64,000 nt of DNA from positions 8,502 to 72,501 of the forward strand of contig JANRIR010000066.1 in assembly GCA_033764725.1 (NCBI GenBank), written 5' to 3'. How positions within the stretch are numbered: position 1 is the first letter of the stretch; each line of letters starts with the position of its first letter. The notes under the pieces are model-generated. The model searched no databases. It saw only the letters and a program-made list of their open reading frames with translations, and was not told where the DNA came from. This stretch comes from RI-43 sp033764725 (lineage in GTDB: Bacteria; Pseudomonadota; Alphaproteobacteria; Caulobacterales; Aquidulcibacteraceae). Positions 59,647 to 64,000 of this stretch are shown one piece after another. A program made the translations under genes and the position numbers.

Positions 59647-60710
59647 GCGCGGCGCGCGTCACCGTGATCGGCGCCGGCGCGGTCGGGCTGATGTGCGCGC
59701 TGCGTTTGGCGGAACGGGGCGCGGCGGTCACCGTGATCGAAACCTTGAGCGAAGACGCCATGCGCGCGATCGCCAATGGCTCGCTCGCCGCCGCCGGCAT
59801 GCTGGCGCCGATCGTGGAGACGCTCGCTGCGCCCGATCCCGATCCGGATTTCGCCGCAGCCGCCCTCGACAGTTTCGCGCTGTGGCGCGCCCATGCCGAC
59901 GCTGCGCCGTGGGCCTCGAGCGTGCGGTTCGAGGGGGGAACCTACGCCGCGGCTGATCCTGCCGAGCAATTCGCCTTCCTCGCCGCCGCCCAGGCGCTCG
60001 GCGCCGATGCGCGGCCGGTCGAAACGCGCTGGGCGCGCTGCGGCGTGGCCTTGAGCGCGGAGGGCGCGCTTGATCCGCGCTCGGCGCATGAGGGGCTGAT
60101 CGCTGCGGCGCGCGCGGCGGGCGTCCGTTTCGTTTTCGGTGAAATGTTCGATCCCAGGCGCCAGCGCGGCGCCGATGTGATCGTGGCGGCGCCCGGCGGC
60201 GCGCGCTGCGCGGCGTTGAAGCCGCTTGCGCCGGCCCTCGCCTTCATCCGCCCGGCGAAGGGCCATGTCGCGCTTGTCGTCGCGCCCGAGGCGCCGCACG
60301 GCAATGTCCATGCGGACGGCCTTTATCTGTGCCCGCGCGGCGGCGGCGCCCTCGCGCTCGGAGCCACGATGCAATTCGACCGCGCCGACACCGCCGTCGA
60401 TCACGCGCTGGTGGAGGAGATGCATCGCGCCGCCAACGCCGCCTTCGGCGGATCGCTGGCCTTGACGATGCGCGCCTGGGCCGGCGTGCGCGCCATGGCG
60501 CCGGACTGGGCGCCCCTGATCGGCCCCTCGGGGCGCGACGGCGTGCTCGTCGCGTGCGGCCATTCGCGCAATGGCTGGCTGTTGGCGCCGATCACCGCCG
60601 AGATCATATGCGCCCACGTGTTCGGCGAGGCGCTGTCCCCGGCCTGGGCGCCGTTCCGTCCGGATCGTTTCCAAACCAAAGAAGTGAAAGCCCATGACGC
60701 TCGCCATTGA
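59643..60710 (+). CDS. FAD-dependent oxidoreductase, ThiO/DadA-like
   Basis: 355 residues from an ATG overlapping the SLOG-like stop. N-terminal FAD loop VTVIGAGAVGLMCALRLAER, middle substrate part with HEGLIAAARAAGVRF, and C-terminal AWAGVRAMAPDWAPLIGPS and VACGHSRNGWLLAPITAE, as in glycine oxidase/D-amino-acid dehydrogenase enzymes. It oxidises an amine; the exact substrate is unknown and thiamine genes are not nearby. Overlaps the acyl-CoA dehydrogenase start by 17 bases. Confidence 0.8.
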   Translation: MSAARVTVIGAGAVGLMCALRLAERGAAVTVIETLSEDAMRAIANGSLAAAGMLAPIVETLAAPDPDPDFAAAALDSFALWRAHADAAPWASSVRFEGGTYAAADPAEQFAFLAAAQALGADARPVETRWARCGVALSAEGALDPRSAHEGLIAAARAAGVRFVFGEMFDPRRQRGADVIVAAPGGARCAALKPLAPALAFIRPAKGHVALVVAPEAPHGNVHADGLYLCPRGGGALALGATMQFDRADTAVDHALVEEMHRAANAAFGGSLALTMRAWAGVRAMAPDWAPLIGPSGRDGVLVACGHSRNGWLLAPITAEIICAHVFGEALSPAWAPFRPDRFQTKEVKAHDARH

Positions 60711-61866
60711 CCTGACCGACGCGCAAATCGCCATCAAGGACCAGGTGGAGAAGATCTGCGCGAAGTTCGACGATCCCTATTGGCGCAAGGTCGACGATAC
60801 GGGCGATTTTCCCCACGCCTTCGTCGACGCCATGGCGGACGGCGGCTGGCTCGGCGTGGCGATGCCGGAAGAATATGGCGGCGCGGGCCTCGGGCTCACC
60901 GAAGCCTCGCTGATGATGCAGACGGTGACGCGTTCCGGCGCAGGCTTTTCCGGCGCGAGCGCCATCCATCTCAACATTTTCGGCCTGATGCCGATCGTGA
61001 AATTCGGCACGCCGGAGCAGAAGGAACGCTTCCTGCCGCGCGCGATGAGCGGGCAGGACAAGGCGTGCTTTGCAGTCACTGAACCGAATTCCGGCCTCGA
61101 CACATCGAGCCTCGAAACCAAGGCCGAGCGCACAAACAGCGGCTATCGCATCACCGGCCGGAAAATCTGGACGACGAACGCGCAGCGCGCCGACAAGATC
61201 ATGATCATCGCGCGCACGACGCCGAAGGATCAGTGCCGAAAGCCGACCGAGGGCTTGTCGCTGTTCTACACGGATTTCGATCGCGGCAAGATCGAAGCGC
61301 AGCCGATCCCGAAAATGGGCCGCAAGGCTGTGGAGTGCAATACGCTGTTCATCGACGGGCTTGAGGTTCCGCGCGAGGATCTCGTCGGCGAGGAGGGCGC
61401 GGGCTTCAAGATCCTGCTCACCGGATTGAATCCCGAACGCGTGCTGTTCGCCGTCGAGGCGATCGGGCTCGGCCACGCGGCGCTGGCGCGCGCAGCGCAA
61501 TACGCCAAGGAGCGCGTCGTGTTCGGCCGGCCGATCGGGCAGAACCAGGGCGTGGCGCATCCCCTCGCGAAGTGCTGGGCGGAGTTGGAGGCGGCCAATC
61601 TCTTGGCGTTCAAGGCGGCCGCGCTGTTCGACGCCGGCAAGGAATGCGGCGCTGAAGCCAACGCGGCGAAATATCTCGGCGCGGAGGCGGGCTTCAGCGC
61701 CTGCGAAGCCTCCGTTCTGGCGCATGGCGGCATGGGCTACGCCAAGGAATATTATGTCGAGCGCTATTTCCGCGAAGCGATGATCGCACGCATCGCGCCG
61801 GTGAGCCGCGAGATGATCTTGAATTTCATCGCCGAGCGCGTGCTGGGCCTGCCGAAGAGCTATTGA
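60694..61866 (+). CDS. Acyl-CoA dehydrogenase
   Basis: 390 residues. ACAD signatures: PEEYGGAGLGLTEASLMM, CFAVTEPNSGLDTSSLETKA (signature 1), ARAAQYAKERVVFGRPIG and HGGMGYAKEYYVERYFREA (the C-terminal signature with E in place of the usual catalytic or its neighbour). FAD-dependent oxidation of an acyl-CoA; chain type cannot be told. The start (ATG at 60694) is inside the preceding gene. Probably part of the same transcript. Confidence 0.93.
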   Translation: MTLAIDLTDAQIAIKDQVEKICAKFDDPYWRKVDDTGDFPHAFVDAMADGGWLGVAMPEEYGGAGLGLTEASLMMQTVTRSGAGFSGASAIHLNIFGLMPIVKFGTPEQKERFLPRAMSGQDKACFAVTEPNSGLDTSSLETKAERTNSGYRITGRKIWTTNAQRADKIMIIARTTPKDQCRKPTEGLSLFYTDFDRGKIEAQPIPKMGRKAVECNTLFIDGLEVPREDLVGEEGAGFKILLTGLNPERVLFAVEAIGLGHAALARAAQYAKERVVFGRPIGQNQGVAHPLAKCWAELEAANLLAFKAAALFDAGKECGAEANAAKYLGAEAGFSACEASVLAHGGMGYAKEYYVERYFREAMIARIAPVSREMILNFIAERVLGLPKSY

Positions 61867-61984
61867 TCGCGCGCAAGCATCGACCGAAGGCTTCGCCTAA
61901 ACGGTGAAGCGCGCACGGCGCGGCTCCGACTCTGTTATGGTCGCCCAAAGCGCGCGATCGCACAGCGCGCAGGGAGGCCAGCCG

Positions 61985-62386
61985 ATGCGGATCAATGGGC
62001 ATAATGTGTGGGCGATCGCCGTTGCGGCGGTTGCGATGTACGCCATCGGGGCGCTGATCTATGGCGTGCTGTTCTCAGCGCAATGGATGGCGTTGTCCGG
62101 CTACTCGAAGGACGCCTTCGCCGGCGAGGAATGGCGCATGGCGCTATCGCCGATCATGCCTGTGCTGATCGCCGTCGGGCTGTCGCTGACGATCAAATGG
62201 CGCGCGGTCTCCGGCTGGCTGCCTGGCGCGCTCACCGGGTTCTGGATGGGCCTTTTGTTCAGCTTCGCCGCCAGGATGTACAATTTCACCTATGGGACCG
62301 AGCAGCCGGGCCTCTTGGCGATGGATGGGGCGCACTTGATCCTCGCCGCGATGGTCGGCGGCGCGATCCTCGGCGCATGGAAGTAG
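61985..62386 (+). CDS. DUF1761 family membrane protein
   Basis: 133 residues from the ATG at 61985, preceded by GGAGG. About four hydrophobic segments: NVWAIAVAAVAMYAIGALIY, LSPIMPVLIAVGLSLTIKW, LPGALTGFWMGLLFSFAARM and the C-terminal LILAAMVGGAILGAWK. This topology and the ALIYGVLFSAQWM start match DUF1761, whose function is unknown. Family-normal length. Confidence 0.8.
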   Translation: MRINGHNVWAIAVAAVAMYAIGALIYGVLFSAQWMALSGYSKDAFAGEEWRMALSPIMPVLIAVGLSLTIKWRAVSGWLPGALTGFWMGLLFSFAARMYNFTYGTEQPGLLAMDGAHLILAAMVGGAILGAWK

Positions 62387-62411
62387 CGCGCAAGACGCGC
62401 TAAGAACGCGC

Positions 62412-63194
62412 ATGCGCATCCTTTGCACCAATGACGACGGCGTCCATGCCCAGGGCCTTGCGGTCCTCGAGCGCATCGCGCGCACGATCAGCGACGACGT
62501 CTGGGTGATCGCGCCCGAGACCGAACAATCCGGCGCCTCGCGCGCATTGACCTTGTCGGCGCCGATCCGCGTGCGCGAGGCGGGGCCGAAGCGCTTCGCG
62601 GTGAGCGGCACGCCGACCGATTGCGTGCTCTTGGGCGTGGAGGAATTGATTCGCGACGGGCGGCCCGATCTGGTGCTGTCGGGCGTCAATCGCGGCCAGA
62701 ACATCGCTGAGGACGTGACTTTCTCCGGCACGATCGCCGGCGCCATGCAGGGCATGCAGTTGGGCATTCCCGCCATCGCCTTGAGCCAAGCGCGCGATTT
62801 CCGCGACGGCGCGCAGCCCATCCCCTGGGAGACGGCCGAGACCTTCGGCCCCGGCATCGTGCGCGCGCTGTTGAAGCAGGGCTGGCCGCAGGGCGTGGTG
62901 ATGAACGTCAATTTCCCCGATCGCCTGCCGGAGGACGTGACGGAAGTGGAGGTCACGCACCAAGGCTTTCGCGATCAGCATATCGTCTACGCCGACCGGC
63001 GCACCGATCTGCGCGGGCAGCATTATTATTGGTTGGGCTTTCGCGGAAAATTGTCGAACCCGGAGAAGGGCGCCGATCTGCGCGCGATCTATGAAGGGCG
63101 CATTTCGGTGACGCCGCTCCACATCGATTTGACGCATCGCGAGACGATCCACGCCTTGAAGGGAGCGCTCGGCGGCGCGCCGCCAAAGGCGTGA
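62412..63194 (+). CDS. surE: 5'/3'-nucleotidase SurE
   Basis: 260 residues. MRILCTNDDGVHAQGLAVLE (metal-binding NDD at 7-9), APETEQSGASRALT, LVLSGVNRGQNIAEDVTFSG and DVTEVEVTHQG. SurE removes phosphate from nucleoside monophosphates in stationary phase. The pcm gene starts inside its stop (GTGA), the standard surE-pcm order. Confidence 0.96.
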   Translation: MRILCTNDDGVHAQGLAVLERIARTISDDVWVIAPETEQSGASRALTLSAPIRVREAGPKRFAVSGTPTDCVLLGVEELIRDGRPDLVLSGVNRGQNIAEDVTFSGTIAGAMQGMQLGIPAIALSQARDFRDGAQPIPWETAETFGPGIVRALLKQGWPQGVVMNVNFPDRLPEDVTEVEVTHQGFRDQHIVYADRRTDLRGQHYYWLGFRGKLSNPEKGADLRAIYEGRISVTPLHIDLTHRETIHALKGALGGAPPKA

Positions 63195-63811
63195 GCGCGC
63201 TCGATCCCGCGCGCCTGATGCGGTTCATTCTGGACCTGCGCCAAAGCGGGGTGACCGACGCGAAGACGCTGGCCGCCATTGAGCGCACGCCGCGCGCGCA
63301 CTTCGCGCCGGCGCATCTGCAGTCCCTGGCGCTGGAGGATCGCGACCTGCCCCTCCCGCACGGCCAAACGATGACGCGCCCGGCGCTCGCCGCGCGCGTG
63401 GTCGCAGCGCTTGACATTGCGCCCACGCACAGCGTGCTCGAAATCGGGACGGGCTCGGGCTATCAGGCCGCCGTCATCGCGCGGCTGGCGCGCAAAGTGG
63501 CGACGCTGGATCGCTGGGCCGATCTGGTGACCGCCGCGCGCGCCCGCATCGGCGAGGCGCGCCTGATGAATGTCGCGCTGCATTGGCGCGACGGCGCCGA
63601 CGGGTTCGGCGACGGTGCACCCTACGACCGCATCGTGATCAACGCCGACATCGCCGCACTTCCCGACGCCCTGCGCGCGCAAGCGACCGACGATGCGGTG
63701 ATCGCAGCGCCGATGCGGGGCCGCTTGATGCGCTGGCGCGCCGGCGCGTGCGAGGATTTGGGCCCGGCGCCGTTCGCGCCGATTGCGCACGGCCTGGGCG
63801 TTCCGGAATAG
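63191..63811 (+). CDS. pcm: Protein-L-isoaspartate O-methyltransferase
   Basis: 206 residues from a GTG overlapping surE. It repairs isoaspartyl residues by SAM-dependent methylation. LPHGQTMTRPALAARVV and SAM loop VLEIGTGSGYQAAVIARLA are typical. The middle YDRIVINADIAALPDAL replaces the usual ITAAAPxxPxxL with I-N-A-D, a small divergence. Family-normal length. Usually a peptidase M23 gene follows; the window ends in repeats before it. Confidence 0.93.
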   Translation: MSALDPARLMRFILDLRQSGVTDAKTLAAIERTPRAHFAPAHLQSLALEDRDLPLPHGQTMTRPALAARVVAALDIAPTHSVLEIGTGSGYQAAVIARLARKVATLDRWADLVTAARARIGEARLMNVALHWRDGADGFGDGAPYDRIVINADIAALPDALRAQATDDAVIAAPMRGRLMRWRAGACEDLGPAPFAPIAHGLGVPE

Positions 63812-63833
63812 TTGTGAATTACAGCAAGGAAAC

Positions 63834-64000
63834 CCGTCCCTCCCCGCGAGGGGAGGGTGTCATGCGCAGCATGACGGGTGGGGCGGCGGCGCCGACGTCT
63901 GCAAGGTCGAGTCGCGGCCCCCCCCCCCGCCCGGGCGGGCGGCACCCACCCCCCACGGGGTGGGGGGCCGCTGTTGGTGGGCGCCATGAGGACTGACCGC
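63834..64000. repeat. Type C elements at the window end (copy C3 and a second hairpin)
   Basis: 63834-63883: CCCTCCCC(GCGA)GGGGAGGG, TGTCATGCGCAGCATGACGG and GGGTGGGG, matching C2 in inverted orientation. 63916-63969: a long C run, GGGCGGGCGG and CACCCACCCCCC(ACG)GGGGTGGGGGG. No gene is visible in the last 190 bases. A homopolymer of C (about 63918-63928) may be of uncertain length. Confidence 0.65.

Overview
The window is GC-rich chromosomal DNA from an alphaproteobacterium, most likely a free-living member of the Caulobacterales/Hyphomonadales group. This rests on four things. The tRNA-His lacks the G-1:C73 pair (it has A73), a known alphaproteobacterial loss. An F1-ATPase zeta inhibitor gene (DUF1476) sits by the pur genes. 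There is a class I PHA synthase, a large TonB-dependent receptor with an N-terminal IVVTGSRI box, and a TorF porin. The gene order rplM-rpsI-argC, aminotransferase-hom-glpX-recJ, purB/zeta/purC-purS-purQ and surE-pcm is ordinary alphaproteobacterial core. No insertion-sequence transposase, CRISPR array or rRNA was seen; four tRNA genes are present (Glu, Pro, Leu, His).

Layout. 1-4 kb: transporter end, DUF2842, heme A synthase, ribosomal L13/S9, argC. 4-10.4 kb: secreted S9 peptidase, TonB receptor, sulfotransferase. 10.4-13.8 kb: DUF1993, PHA synthase, small lipoprotein. 13.9-20.3 kb: alaC-like aminotransferase, a DUF559 nuclease in repeats, homoserine dehydrogenase, FBPase II, RecJ, tRNA-Glu. 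20.6-23.4 kb: a split spermidine-synthase-like/membrane pair, an SMP-30-like protein, tRNA-Pro. 23.4-30.5 kb: dTDP-sugar genes rfbA/rfbB, a proton antiporter, phosphoglycolate phosphatase, two GT2 glycosyltransferases, an acidic protein. 30.5-35.5 kb: purine genes, split by a second DUF559 nuclease. 35.5-43.1 kb: MntA-HepT toxin-antitoxin, two spinster-like MFS transporters, radC-map, an SDR, a porin. 43.2-48.3 kb: a divergent pair, a TIR-TM-WD40 protein and a SLOG-like protein with four predicted membrane segments. 48.4-55.3 kb: TerC, DUF2855, tRNA-Leu, CinA-like, YghU-like GST, hybrid histidine kinase, QueF, tRNA-His. 55.4-61.9 kb: a co-directional block of ATP-grasp ligase, FolC/Mur-like ligase, patatin phospholipase, a second SLOG-like protein, FAD oxidoreductase and acyl-CoA dehydrogenase. 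62-64 kb: DUF1761, surE, pcm, repeats.

The most unusual content is two loci built around related SLOG-like nucleotide-sensor proteins (both open with a V-T-G-H-R motif). One is beside a TIR enzyme and fused to membrane segments. The other is six bases downstream of a patatin lipase. TIR, SLOG, small membrane effectors and patatins recur in nucleotide-signalled bacterial immunity (Thoeris, CBASS), so both loci are candidate conflict systems. That reading is inference from domains and context.

A second theme is the intergenic repeats. Several families of about 50-150 bp elements, each made of paired hairpins, sit between genes throughout the window. Both DUF559 (Vsr-like) nuclease genes are embedded in such elements and lie at junctions of otherwise conserved gene clusters, which suggests nuclease-linked mobile palindromes.
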